A stretch of 64,000 nt of DNA. Origin: Taiwanofungus camphoratus (Eukaryota; Basidiomycota; Agaricomycetes; Polyporales; Taiwanofungaceae). The notes under the pieces were generated by a model, which did not search any database, was not told the DNA's origin, and was given only the letters and a program-made list of their open reading frames with translations. The DNA is taken from the NCBI GenBank assembly GCA_003999685.1, contig CP021232.1, positions 868,001-932,000 on the forward strand. The letters run 5' to 3'. Of the stretch, positions 33,593-45,545 are shown in pieces; the first letter of the stretch is position 1; every line of letters begins with the position of its first letter. The position numbers were made by a program, and so were the translations under genes.

Positions 33593-35147
33593 GGTACTAG
33601 TTTCAGAGAATGTTGGAAGTCAAATAAGTGGTTGAAAAAAGGAAAAAAGAAAGGAGATGCGTAGTGCGAGAGGTGTAATCGCAGGATCGAGATAGACTTC
33701 ATGGTGAAATAAGGATGTCCTCAAGGTATGCTCTGGAAGTTACTAGAACAGACATAGATTAGGGTTAGGGACAGACCAAGTGACGTCATTCTAGCTGTTA
33801 ACATTCGGTGAGTTTGCGGTAAAGTCTGCTTACAACTATCCCTAATGATTCAAATTGAGGGTATCAATTTATCTGTACAGTGGTCATACGTATACATTCT
33901 CCCTATTCCTGCATAAACTCAAGGGTACTGGCAAGTCTCAACATAAAATCAGCGCTTAGTGCCAGGGAGAGACAGGCACGAGAATATTCTCCCGCATTTG
34001 CCAGTCCGAGAAGTACGTGGTTTGAGCCCATCCGCGCACTGTTGACCCTATGCGCCGACTGATCCGGCAACACATCAACAAATGTGCCGGAGGGCAATCT
34101 GCGCAACTACGTCCTCAAGTACAAGTCATAATCAGCATTTTCCACGTCCATACTCGATCGCATCGCCTTTCGCATTACACATATGATACATCTTTGTAAT
34201 GCATAGCCAAACGTTGAGTGGGGATATTTTCCTTGGATAGGTATAGGTCTCAGCGAGCATGGCAAGGTTGGGTAAGAAAAGCGCAACATGGGCAACCTGT
34301 AACACTGACAGTTGACACTCACTATTTGACCTGAAAGTGGGATAAGTGCCCTCAGCACGGGGATCCGGAGCCTCAGGCTTCCAACGAAACTTCCAGATAC
34401 GAATTAGTTTTAGTAGGCCCGTATCGTGCTTCGTTTCCGTTCGACAACCATAGGGCCTATAACTCGAACCGCGTGCATCACTTCCTGTATAATCGGCCTG
34501 CTACAAGCAATTAGACAAGACTGCATGAGACCAACGCCAGGTGATCTTGCCGGTGTTGCGAAATACTAAATGTGGACTGCGAAAGCGGTATGTCCACCTC
34601 ATAGTCTGAGTGCAGTCGGTAGGCGTCCTACATTAGGCTTTTTCCTTGAATCCGCGAACAAAGGTTTCAAAGCAGGATATCGGATTACAGAATGTAAGGT
34701 AGATGTGTGATAACACGGTTACGAACGAAGGCGAAGTTAAGAGATATGGTGAGCAATGAAGTGTTCCTTCTTCCTACAAATCAGCAAATGCACATATGCT
34801 ATCCAAGGCAGGTCCAGAATATCATAAGAATACGTCCAGACGGGGGCGCAGGGCCTCGCCACGAAAGCATGTTAGCAGAGGTGGGAACGCCAGCCGAACA
34901 AAGGGTATAGTCGAGTCGACGGGTAATCCATTTTGGCGACGCCGGTGGGGCACGGTCATGACGTATGTCACACACTGAAGTCGTGAGCAAAAATGACGAG
35001 CCAAATATTCGTGCGCATTATACGACAGATTCCATCAGCCGTGATGGGGGCGTCGGTCGAGGCATGCCTGGAGTGCGTCGTGGTGGACGAAACGGTCTTC
35101 GTTGTGACTGCAGAACGCGCAAAGAAGTCAGTATGTGACAAAAGGTG
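33593..35147. other. Gene-poor spacer
   Basis: About 1.55 kb upstream of the cyclophilin gene. Contains TTAGGGTTAGGG near 33763, just two units of the usual fungal telomere repeat, which is too short to mean anything by itself. No gene is supported. Confidence 0.5.
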
Positions 35148-35624
35148 TCACGAGACCGCTGTACTGACGTGGCGGGACATGATGAGCTTCGCCATGGACA
35201 GAGGAGGCTGAGCATCATATATTGGTGGTCCTGCAGATCATTAAGACAGACCGTGGTGAGCGCCAGAAGGTTTCATACAAGTAAACAACATACCAAGTCG
35301 TGGTCTGCCAGCCTGCCAGTTCATCCTCACCAACTCAGCACCTCCAACATAACCTCCCATGCTGTTCCTAGATGCCTGCCCTCGCGCATCCTCGCCGATG
35401 AAAGTGCCCAGGGAGAAGGGTACTGGTAGCCCATTCCAATTCCATAGGTGTTTCTCAGCGTCGATGCTTATATGTGGTGCGTGCACGGAATTGACCTCTG
35501 AGTCAAATTTGTGCGAGAGGCGATGTGACAGGCCAACCCCGACGTGAAGCACGGCAACGATGGAAGTGAGAAACGATAGAACCGAGAGAACCTGGAAAAC
35601 GGAGAACGACAAGATCTCGCACAT
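35148..35624 (-). CDS. Small predicted membrane or secreted protein, unknown
   Basis: Two exons, 35294-35624 and 35148-35230, join in frame (CTTG|gtatgt ... ctgcag|GACC) to give 137 residues. The N-terminus MCEILSFSVFQVLSVLSFLT is hydrophobic and could be a signal anchor. The body contains WNWNGLPVPFSLGTFIGEDA and a Gly-rich NSMGGYVGGAEL stretch; the end is PPLSMAKLIMSRHVSTAVS. I recognise no family. Upstream minus-strand frames to 35900 look partly coding-like, so the true start may be further 5'. Confidence 0.4.
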
Positions 35625-35899
35625 GGCGGACAACCTAGACTATGCCTGTCTCTGCTGGATGAACAGACCGGTGCTAGGGCCGAAAGCACTAGCGGTCTCC
35701 ACAGAGGCGGCGAGCAGACAACCCGACTCGACTGTTCGAGGAGAACACGGCGGATAACGTGGAGGAGGGAATGGGAAGCGTGTGTTGGCGACGGCCTTTG
35801 AGAACTCGGTCCTTCCATAGCGCCGGCAACGGCCGCGTGACGGCCGCTATGTCTGCTTGTTCGCTTGTTCCACCAATTGTCTGCACTGTTGTTCTCCAT

Positions 35900-37337
35900 G
35901 TTTCTATGTGAAGTAAGACTGAGAGCGTGGTCTGTGTCTCGTCACTTTTTATGCAAGCGGTGACAAGCTATGGACGTCAATTGTCAGCCTCGACCCACTG
36001 CCCTATCGCTCTGCAGGCTCGGGAGCTGTGTTGGTTTGCCGCGCTTTTCACAAGTCCGATTTACGCAACCTTATGGATGGTCCTACTTATAACTGAACAC
36101 AAATCGGAGGACGTTGCGAAGCCTTCCACGGTTATCATCGTTGTTAAGAATAGTCAGGGAAGTGTTTATCAGTAAGTACTGGAAGAGAAATCCTTCGTAA
36201 GTGATGCGAGTAAAGACCTCATATCTTCGAGAGTGCTGAACTTTCTTCTATGCTATCATAGTGTCTAGATACTTTGAGACCGTCTGTCTAACAGATTCTC
36301 AATAATGTCAGCTTATGTAATAGCGATGGTATGCAATGACCTCGTGCACCAAAGTAGAGTTGAGTTGCTATGTCGGTGAGAGCATTGGCTATGAGATGAC
36401 CGAAATTAGAGATTGACATCAAACCGATGGGGATAATATCACACGATGTCCCGAAATGCCAACTACTCTTGTGGTGCGAGCGCGAGATCATTGAACAGAC
36501 ATATCACAATACAAATTTACGGAAACAGTGTGCACAAGGGGAGAAAACTTTATTGCGTGGCAGGGCGCTTCGAGCCCCAGGGTTGGTTGCAAATTGCGTC
36601 TGACTCTAGCCTACGGTTGATCATTACGGCAGCACGACCCTTAACATCCTGTATTGGGACAATGCATTGTGATCACACTGCAGGATAGGAGAACGGCGTC
36701 AGACGGAAGTGCACGCGCTCCGTCGATCCTAAGTAACTAGCCAAGATGCTGTAACTTGATGAACGCCCAATGGTTAAAAACAGGTTGCGTTCCTTCTCTT
36801 TCTCCCACACAGGCGCGTCCAGGCGTCCAAGAACATGCTGTTTGCCACAATAATGAATGATCGTGTGCGGCAATCCCTGTGAATGACACCGTCAATCGGA
36901 GCAGCGTGAAGCAATCTGTCCGCAGCTCTCAATTGTAAATTAAAGCAGCAGCGCTACGCTGGTCTTCTGAAGATCCTTTGGCCCGATGAGCACAACCCGA
37001 GCGTCTCGTTCCTCGGAGCTTCGTTATATTGATACACTTCAGGGCACATATTCCGCCCTTTATGACACAGAAACTCATGATCAATTGGATCATTCAATCT
37101 CTTCATATTCTTACAAACGGGAGTCACTGTGCCGCTTCATGATATCGATTCTAACTGCCGGCAACGGTAGATAGGAAAGCTTCAGCCCGAAGGAACCATT
37201 CCGATCAATTACAATATGGTCACATATTCGTGCTACGACAGAAAGATTACAACTTGAAGAATAAAAGGATAGTCATGGCACACAACAGCATGGAAATTAG
37301 TCAGCGACAAGAGTTCCAGCAGAGTCATCAGGCCGTC
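35900..37337. other. Gene-poor spacer
   Basis: About 1.4 kb of AT-balanced DNA with only short frames. No RNA gene or repeat was seen. Confidence 0.5.
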
Positions 37338-39549
37338 TCAGAAATCCCAGTCATCAATCCTGAGTTCTCCTTGCGCCAGAGCTTCTTCATCATTTGCCTG
37401 TTGTTGCCACGCGATTTCTATGTCTTTCCGGCTCTTCCTATTCCTATAGTGTTCCACGAGATCTTTGTAGTTGACAGCGCGTCCAAAATCGATGATGCGG
37501 AAGCTTGGGGTCTTCCGCGAGCGCTTTTCGGGGGGTATGGTGAGTGGGCCGGGTTGCCAAAGAACATTGCGAATATACATCGAGCCTTGCACGAAGTCTG
37601 CGAGGTGCAATCGGAGAATGAGTGAGTAACATTCGGATCTACATATTGCGCCCAATAGTCAGTCAGCTGCGGCCACGAGGGGAAAAGTTGGCGTACCGGT
37701 CATCCAGACTGAATTCCGAAGGCTCAATTGGTACACCACACTCCTCCATTAGCAGAATGGGGCTATGCGAAGATACTCTCGTGCCATCATTGTCATCGTA
37801 GCCTTCCCAAGTCTCGTCTTTCTTCTTTCCGTCTTTTCCGACAGGCACATAGTACCCATAAAACTTGGGGACTACTGCACCCACAGGCACAGGATGCCTG
37901 ATTGGGGGCACGAAATTGTAGCCGCACCATTCCTCCTGGAGATGCCTCGGGAACTTGGCGAATGTCTCTGCCTCGTGGCGCAGAAACTTGCGCGCGGAGC
38001 GCACGGGGAACGCCATCTTTGCGGCGACCATGACCCTCTTTGTCCGCCCGTAAGCGGAAAGTGGAGGCGGGAGTGTGAGCACCATGCGTTGCACTAAAGA
38101 GTGGTGTCCCTGGCCTATAACAACCCCGGTGCTGTAAAGATGGGCAATGCGTTCGGGATGGTCTTCGTTTCTATCAAGGTTAGGGAAGATGCGCGCATAT
38201 TCCACTACCGTCTACGAAGGGGCTTGAGCGGGGCTAGTGAAGGGACAGACTTGACTTACGTTTTCGGACTCGTGCACCATCAATGTGTCCGGGAAGAACT
38301 GCTCTGGAATAAATTCCTCTAGTTTGGGAATGTCAGCGAGTATAGCGCGGTCGAGTGGCATGGCCAGCTCGGGTGCCTCATCGACCTTTCTTTTGTCTTG
38401 ATGATCTTGTACAAGGGCTTCGACATCGAGCTCCTTCAACGCCGCTATGCTATCTTCCGTCTGATCCTCTGCTTTCATAGACATATCTTCATCTGCCAGT
38501 GGGCTATTTGAACTTTCATCAGTAGCCGTGGTGTCCTGGCCAGTACTTTCCACATCATCGTTCTTCGATGCACTGTCATCAACTTGCATAGAAAGATCTT
38601 CATTTGCCTTCGACGGTCCTGACTCGCTCGAACGGACATCAGAAGAAACAGCAGTCACGTCCATCTTGTCAGTGCATCCCGACTGTGGTTGCAAGATCTT
38701 CTCCTCTGCCGGTGTATCGATTTTCGCGTCTCCCAGCGAGTTCTCAACCAGATTCTGGACAGCATCACCGGGGTCCCTCTCTTGAACGTTGTGAGCACCG
38801 CTGTGTTCAGGAGACGGTAGCTGCTCCTGGATGCCAATGATGAGACCATTTCCGTCAGCTACCTGTCTTACTTTGGCTTCCTTAGTTGGCGGTTCCTGAC
38901 AGGACGTCATCAATAGTGTCTCCAGGAGGTCCGACATGGGCGCGATGGCTTCTCTGACTTCAGGCTTCCACAAGAACGCATAAGGCATGCCCCAAGGAGA
39001 CATAATGGGGTCATCAGGATCATTAGGAATCACCAAGTCACTCAGGTGTCCCGCGTCTCCAGCCAGAGCAGGGGGTGGATCCAGCGTAGAAGGCTCGTCG
39101 TCATCGTCATCTTCGGAATCATCTGCGCAGGTCCGAATTACACGGGTACCAAAGTCTTCGTGATCGGACCCCTCGTCCAGCACACCAAGGGGAGGGTAGA
39201 CAGATTCTCTGCTGCGCCTGGGCAATTTGAGAACAGGCCACGGCTTCCGTCGCCTCGGGGGCGGCTCCGGCGCCGCGAATTCGCTCTCGTCGTAGTTTTC
39301 GCCAAACTCTTTGATCATGCTACGAGACCAGACGGTCATGACGTTCACGTCCGGAATGCGCTGGATCCACATGAAATTGGCCAGGGAATGTGCCCATATG
39401 ATGCCGTTCGGGGTACGCACGCCCGTTGGTGGTGGCCTGGGTAAGGGAGAACCCTTGGGATCTCTGAGCCATTCATGTATCACTGCTCGCTTGCGAAGGC
39501 TCGTCGTGCTGGGTGGTGGAAGTTCATTGTCGACTTGCATATGCGACAT
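37338..39549 (-). CDS. Kinase-fold protein with long acidic N-terminal region, probable pseudokinase
   Basis: Three exons: 38254ish-39549, then about 37698-38210, then 37338-37639. The first ~430 residues are rich in Asp/Glu/Ser/Pro with no known domain. The second exon begins the kinase-like fold: HLYSTGVVIGQGHHSLVQRM (glycine-rich loop), RVMVAAKMAFP (Lys of the VAIK type), RHEAETFAKFP (alpha-C Glu), ILLMEECGVPIEP (hinge). The third exon has LADFVQGSMYIRNVLWQPGP in place of the HRDxxxxN catalytic loop and SFRIIDFGRAVN with an intact DFG. Loss of the catalytic Asp suggests a pseudokinase or an unusual catalytic loop; such proteins are common in agaricomycetes. Start ATG 39549; a second ATG nine bases later is possible. 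Confidence 0.8.
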
Positions 39550-39895
39550 TGTGGAAGATGGGAAGCGGAAGGCACGATGCGGATTGCTATTTAAGTCATT
39601 CAGAAGTTGGACAATGCGGACGGCCACAAAGCACAACGTGGCTAGTCAAAGAGTCAGGCAAGTCAAAAAGGGAAACAGACTGATCAGATAGACGAGATGT
39701 GGTCCAAGGAGCAGTAGCTTTATATTGTCGAAAAAGTGGTGGTCTAGTGTAGCGGCTGTACATCATGAGGCATCTCGCTGTCAAGACACATAGTATGCGC
39801 GGATTTGGGTGATTGCCTGACCTTCGCAAGCAAAAATCCAAGCCGCGAAAAGCTGAGGAAGCCACTAGCAGTTATGAGGACAAAAGGCTATTGAC

Positions 39896-39963
39896 AAGTA
39901 CAGACTGGTGGAGTATAAACCCGAGGAATTAAAATAAAAATAAAAAAAAGTACAGACTGGTGG
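39896..39963 (+). mobile_element. 36-bp LINE tail insertion with 16-bp target duplications
   Basis: AAGTACAGACTGGTGG occurs at 39896-39911 and 39948-39963. The 36 bp between (39912-39947) read AGTATAAACCCGAGG followed by an A-rich tail, matching the last bases of the 3' UTR of the LINE at 14997-19859 (AGTATAAACTCGAGGAAT then A-rich). It is an extremely short, 5'-truncated insertion, plus orientation. Confidence 0.88.
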
Positions 39964-41103
39964 GGTACGATGTATACAGTAATGACATCTGACTCAGGCT
40001 AGTCATCAGACCCATCCATCAGCTCAAGAGTCAACATGATCCTTCATGGTGTCAGGTATGACTTTCTGACTAGCATCACCTTTGCTTTTTATGTGCAATA
40101 TTTCTGTAATTGCTACAAAGCATCGCAGTTCATGTTGCCTGCCCATGTCGCCGTCCCAGTTGGATGTCACTTACATGGCATGTGCCATGTTCAAAGGCTT
40201 CCTAGTAACGACAGTGAATAATACCATTTCAATGCTGTAGCTGGCACTTTGCATAATTCACCATAATCAGCAAATTCAAGGAAACAGATAGACATATGTG
40301 CAAGTATGCAAGAGAACTATCATCGCGCACGCTTCATTCGGCTCCATTGCAACGCAGATCAACCGCTCCCACTTCCAAATGAAGAAGGTCCCCATTTGGG
40401 GGTACCGGCGGTTGACTGTACATCATCAATTATGTATTTCTTCCAAGTATACTTCGGAAAACAACTGGCCATAGAATAAGAATCTACAGCTTCTTTTTCT
40501 TGAGAAATAAATCAATAAATAAAAAGTGAAACAGCACATTCTGAATTTCTGAAAGACTCAAGTGGCGTGCGAACTGCCAGTGTGACGCGGTGTAAGAGAG
40601 CTGCGCGCCTCAACTGCGGCGCGCCTGTGTCTCTTTCACTCTCTTGCACCGCACCATACCGTCCGAGCTTCGCCGTCAGATTTAGGGCGAAAGCAAAATA
40701 CTCGTGCAGTTGCTGGGCAACGTCTCGAACAGCCTCGGACTTCATAGGCTTCCTCAAAGCGCACGTACCAAGTGTTTTGTAGCGCTTACTCTGACGCGCC
40801 TCCTTGTCCGATCGGACGCTTCATTGAACCCCTTATAACGCCCCTCACGAGCCTACGAAGAGCGATTTACGGTCCTTGCTCAGTGACAGCCCCCCTTTCT
40901 CATCTACACATCTACACATCTCAGCTGCGCATCCGCAGAGTGATCTTTCCTCATCCATCTCGTGAGTTACTTTGTGTGCGATTTCTTTCGAAAAGAACTC
41001 ATGCTGTGCTCTCAAAGGATCATAAACAGTGCACGAGTTCGTGGCGAGCTCTTAGATATGCGACTTGACGGATTAACTGACCTCACGGATCTTTATTGTA
41101 GTA
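39964..41103. other. Promoter region of the small secreted gene and spacer
   Basis: Mostly without open frames of note. The stretch 40880-40970 holds a CT-rich block with tandem catctaca units, then a likely 5'-UTR intron: donor ctcGTGAGT near 40967 and acceptor ttattgtag at 41101, two bases before the ATG at 41104. Confidence 0.45.
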
Positions 41104-41319
41104 ATGCGCGCCCCCACGGTCTTCAGCCTATTCGCGATCCTTGCGATTGGAGTTCCTGCTACACCCGCGCCTATACGACCGGACGCGACAGGTGTATCCA
41201 CTTCTTTGCCCGACGCATCCAGTCGCGATGCCTCCATCGCTGACAGTGATGGTCCCGTCCTTGGCATTCCGCAACAGCGTTCCCACGTCTACGTTCGCAG
41301 ACCAAGGGCGCACCCGTAA
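41104..41319 (+). CDS. Small secreted protein, unknown
   Basis: 71 residues: MRAPTVFSLFAILAIGVPAT is a textbook signal peptide with a hydrophobic core and a likely cleavage after the Ala/Thr stretch; the mature part (PAPIRPDATGVSTSLPDASS ... PQQRSHVYVRRPRAHP) is Pro/Ser-rich, has no cysteine and ends basic. A probable intron lies in the 5' UTR. It has no CAAX end, so it is not a mating pheromone precursor. Convergent with the amidase gene. Function unknown. Confidence 0.55.
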   Translation: MRAPTVFSLFAILAIGVPATPAPIRPDATGVSTSLPDASSRDASIADSDGPVLGIPQQRSHVYVRRPRAHP

Positions 41320-41539
41320 TATGATCTATGTTTTCGTCATATGGACTATTACAACATGGACATAGTACTCACCGGACATCAGAACTTTTCGGACACTCCA
41401 GCATGTACTACTCATACGCTCCTTTTTCGTTTCATTGACGCTAGTCATGTGGTAGTGTAGCAACCACCGCTTTGTGCACATTGCTTGAGTAACGACAGTA
41501 CAATATATTCACGGACTCTCATATTTTGTGATACATCAA

Positions 41540-43642
41540 CTAAGTTCCCATCACATCTACTAGCTGTGTCTTCGGTATCGCCTGCGGGTAGGCTAGCTGC
41601 TTCAGCCGATTATGCGTGGCCTGCTCGTAAGCATGCGCATAAGAGATCAGCTGAAACTCGCTATACGCAGTACTCATGAAAGAGATCCCGAATGGCATGT
41701 TCGGGCCCGTCTTCCGTGTAGGAGTCGCCTCAGACAAGGGGGTATCAGCGGGTTGGAACCCCAATGGCACTGTGATTGACAAGCCCTATTCGTTTAGAGC
41801 AAGAGCCATCTAAAACTAGAGATCTGACCTGTGACGATGGGATAGCCCGCAATAGCAGCGGGCGTGTCTGCAACGCTTGTAGGCAGAAGCAGCGCGTCCA
41901 AGTCGAATCGTTTCAGCGCTCCATCGATCCCCCCAGCGCGCCCCATGTGGTAGTCCGAAGCGAGCGCGTCATAGTACGCTTGGTCTTGTGTCGTGCCCTC
42001 CGCCGCAACGAAACTGGTAGGTAGGTGAGCAGGTATATCCCGGACAAATGTATTTGTCAATTCGACAGTCACGCGCGCTTTGAACAGACCCACGTTGACT
42101 GATCATTCCAGTACGGCTCTATCAGTTCCTTGTCTGCATTCGCTGTGTTGAATGCGATCACGTCCGCAAGGCTCTTCACTCCAGTAGGGATCTCCACGAG
42201 TTCTGAAATGTATTTATTGAGATCAACCTGCAAGGGTGTTAATAATGAAACAGAAAACCACATCGAGATACCGATAGAAGTACCTTGAAATCTGTGCGGA
42301 GTACCACTGTCTCGTTCGGACTGACGACCGCTTCGTCAAACTCTGGCAAGTCAGCGGGGTCGACGACAGTCGCGCCCAGCGCTCGGATGATTTCCACGGC
42401 CGTATCAAATGCGTTCACGACATTCGCGTCCTCCTTCTCGAACAGCTTTCTGGGCACACCAAGACGGATACCCTTCAGGCCGTCTGATTTGAGTGCCTTT
42501 GTATAGTCCGGGACAATCGCGGGCGACGAGAGGGTGTAGTCATCGAGTGGATCGCGGCCTGCGATCGCCGAGAGGAGAACCGCTGCATCCGCCACGGTGC
42601 GGCACATAGGCCCAACGGTGTCTTGGTGCGACGATATAGGTATCACTTTTTCGAATGCACGCAGTGAGATGCGGACATCTATCCGGCGTGGCACAATACA
42701 CAGTGCTGACCTCCTGCTCTCGACGTCAGGCCCACCGTCGGCTTGATCCCAACCAAATTGCAGGTGCTGCTCGGCGAGACGATCGAGCCATCGGTCTCGG
42801 TGCCGAGCGAGCCTGCGGCCAGGCCGATGGCGGTGGCGACGCCGCTGCCCGAGCTCGAGCCCGACGGGTCCCCGAGCGGGACGTACGGGTTGGTGCACTG
42901 CCCGCCGCGCCCTGAGAACCCGGACGGCACCTTCCCGCAGAAGTTCGCCCATTCTGACAGGTTGGCCTTCCCGAGAAGTATGGCGCCAGCGGTGCGAAGC
43001 TTGGCTGCGACTGTGGCATCGCGGGGGACGACGGAGCCGAGAAGAGCATGAGAGCCTATTTGGGACACAGAGCTTAGCAAATCCGAAGTCTTGAGGCGGA
43101 CGTACTGACCTGCCGTGGTGTTCATTCCTTCATCGAGCGCTGGCAAGTCAGATCAAGCCCATTCGCCTAGAGCGCGTTGGAAGAACTCGCCTTCACTGTG
43201 CAACGTTGCGATATTGTCCTTGACCAGGATGGGGATGCCGTGCAAAGGGCCGCGCGCACCGGATGACTTCCGTTCGTTGTCCAACTGCAGGGCTTGCTGG
43301 AGCGCGCTGGGGTTCGTCTCGATGACAGCGCGCAGGCTGGGACCCTGCTGATTGACTTCCTCGATCCGCGCAAAGTATGCCTATATAAAATGTAGATCAA
43401 GCATCGTGCAGGTATTCTCACATGATACACATTCTGACTTTCACGAGATCAACACTGGTGAAGCGGCCTTTCTCGAGTCCCTCCTGCAGCTCCTCTATGG
43501 ACGCCTCGTACAAGTCTGGAAGCTTGTTGGTATCGGTGTTCATCTTCAGTGGGATCTGTGAACCAGTACTTCCATTGACCATGAAAGAAAAGCCAAGCAC
43601 CAAAACCAACGCGAAGAGGAAGGTGAAATGAACGGAGATCAT
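41540..43642 (-). CDS. Secreted amidase-signature family hydrolase
   Basis: Amide bond hydrolase. Start at 43642 gives a signal peptide (MISVHFTFLFALVLVLGFSF). Catalytic residues of the amidase signature are all visible: Lys in GIPILVKDNIATL, the cis-Ser in DPSGSSSGSGVATA, and the nucleophile in GTETDGSIVSPSS, followed by LVGIKPTVGLTSRAGVIPIS and SHQDTVGPMCRTVADAAVLL. The C-terminal part has DLNKYISELVEIPTGVKSLA and MPFGISFMSTAYSEFQLISY, typical of fungal members. About eight introns; the one near 43145-43203 reads best with a GC donor (GAAG|GCGAGT...GCCAG) and another near 42645-42706 joins SRAG to VIPIS. Physiological substrate unknown. It lies at the left end of the accessory block. Confidence 0.9.
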
Positions 43643-43654
43643 GGTCGTAACCAA

Positions 43655-44716
43655 GTCCTTGCTTCCTGGCGGACAAGTATATGCTACTGGATAAGGCCGT
43701 GGCTATGGAAGTGGAACAGCGCTGTTCTCACAGATAGTCCCTGAGCTGCACCTGCGAATTTCTCGGCGACTAGGCAAAAAGCGGCTGTTCTCTTTTTGCT
43801 GATAGAACGCCGGTCTGACTCTAGATCAAATATAAATATCCCTTATGTCCCTTCGTAAAAAATTCAGACGAGTCAGCAGTATTGCGACGGAGCGTTGCAT
43901 AGCGGGTTGTGAGAGGAAACGAGGGTACTACCGTGTCAAGTACAAACTTTCCGATGCGGAGAAACCGAGAGTGTTACACGATCACGTGGATCGGACGTGT
44001 TATGATCGAGACATACTTAGCATGGTGCGAGACACCGATTCAGACGTCGACGTGTAAGAGTTGAGGTGACCCTCAGAAATCTTATCTTTTCGTATTCAAG
44101 ATAAATTTTGACGACAATCTGTAGTCGAGGGCTTGTGCGGGGAGATTTATGAGGCTATCAATTGACATTCAGCAATACAGTGCTTTCGGCGGAAACGAAG
44201 TTCGACCACTGGTAGACCATGCGTACCGGTGGATGGGTGGCCAGCTGCACGAATTGTCACAAGCACAAGCCACCGGAAAGTTTGGGATTTTTTCACAGCT
44301 TCGATGAGTACCATATTGTAACCTAAATCAAACCTGTTTTGGGTTGATGCAACTGTCGAACTTCGTTATAAGCAGATGGGCCACGAACGCAATGATTCCG
44401 ATAGATCATCTTGGTCAATTGCAGTAACTGACATTTTGCTTCTTGGTCTTCCAAACAGCATAACTTCCTCTGGAAAAACGACCTACTTTTTTCACAGCAA
44501 GAGTTTTACTCAAATAGGACAGCAAAGGATCTTCTTTCCAAATGCAGTATCTTCACAGCAACCCTGGCTCCTTCCAAAGTAAATTCTATTTCATATTTTG
44601 CCATGATGAAAATACCGGTGTGCTTACCACAATGCTATATAAATCAGCGAGGCATACGACAAACTGACCAAAATAGCTATAGTGAGTCAGCTTTCGCGAT
44701 TTTGCTTTCGATGATC
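43655..44716. other. Spacer, no gene supported
   Basis: Short frames at 43845-44057 (70 codons, basic) and 44376-44582 (68 codons) have no recognisable features. The right end runs into the truncated acyltransferase copy. Confidence 0.45.
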
Positions 44717-45545
44717 TTCCACGTCAATCCAGCCACCAGCCGGACCTGTTCCTGATGGCGCCTCTAGTGAAGCTGAGCTGTCTCCCCGCATTGTCCGCCA
44801 TGTATGGTCAGGATCGGATACGCGCAAGATCCTTAGCAGGTGCAAAGACAGAGGAGTTGGGATCACACAGCTCATCTCCGCGGCAATAACCGTCTCGTCC
44901 TCCCGAAGCAGTGAAAATCACTGTGAATCGCAAGACGACTTGCATCGCTTCGATATCCACTCGGCAGTCGATCTCACGTCAAGACCAGGCACATCACCGA
45001 GCAGCGCGGACGCACAAGAAACCGCGCTTAGGGTCGTGCTCTTCTCGACGGTCGTTACCGTCCCACGCGCGAACTTATCGCTCCGAGGTCACACGGATTC
45101 CCTTTGGGACCTTGCGAGGCAGTACAAGGAGCGGAGCGCCACGTACGTCCAATCGCCGCACTTCTGGCGCTTCAACTAGTACCACCAGGCGAACCTGCTA
45201 GAGAACCATCGTGCTCTTGCCGCCGGGAAGCCCTTCCTGCCGTACATAAGCAGCGTCGGCAACTGCGACATGCGCCTCCCGGCGCGGTACCGTGTCGCAG
45301 GCGGCGAGATGGCACCGGATAGCTCGCAGCGTGATGGCGGGGGAGATCGTAATCACTGACATGATGTTTTCGTCCAAGGTAGCGCCGACTGCAATAACGA
45401 TGCACCTGTGGACGTTCGGCGGCAAGCTGAATGTGTAACTGACTTACAATGCTGGGCGCACGAGCGATGCCCTGACGAAGCCTTATTTTGAGCGCCTAGT
45501 CGACACGATTACGCGACTGTGCGTGGAGGAACGAGCTGCAAGCCT
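44717..45545 (+). pseudogene. Acyltransferase-like pseudogene, copy 1 (C-terminal half only)
   Basis: Homologous to the second exon of the copy at 51202-52956: PDGASSEAELSPRIVRHVWS, DTRKILSRCKDRGVGITQLI, IHSAVDLTSRP, YVQSPHFWRFN, then RALAAGKPFLPYISSVGNCD, VITDMMFSSKVAPTAITMHL, LTYNAGRTSDALTKPYFERL. Breaks: an in-frame TAG at about 45177 where the intact copy has Gln, a frameshift near 45340, and a TAA at about 45436 where the intact copy has Gln (LNVQLTHN). The N-terminal half with the HxxxD motif is missing. Non-functional. Confidence 0.85.

Noticed and set aside
33758-33775. TTAGGGTTAGGG near 33763 as an interstitial telomere
   Set aside because: Only two units; expected by chance at this length and not near other subtelomeric features.
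42655-43051. GC-rich frames opposite the amidase gene
   Set aside because: Antisense shadows of the catalytic Gly/Ser-rich region.
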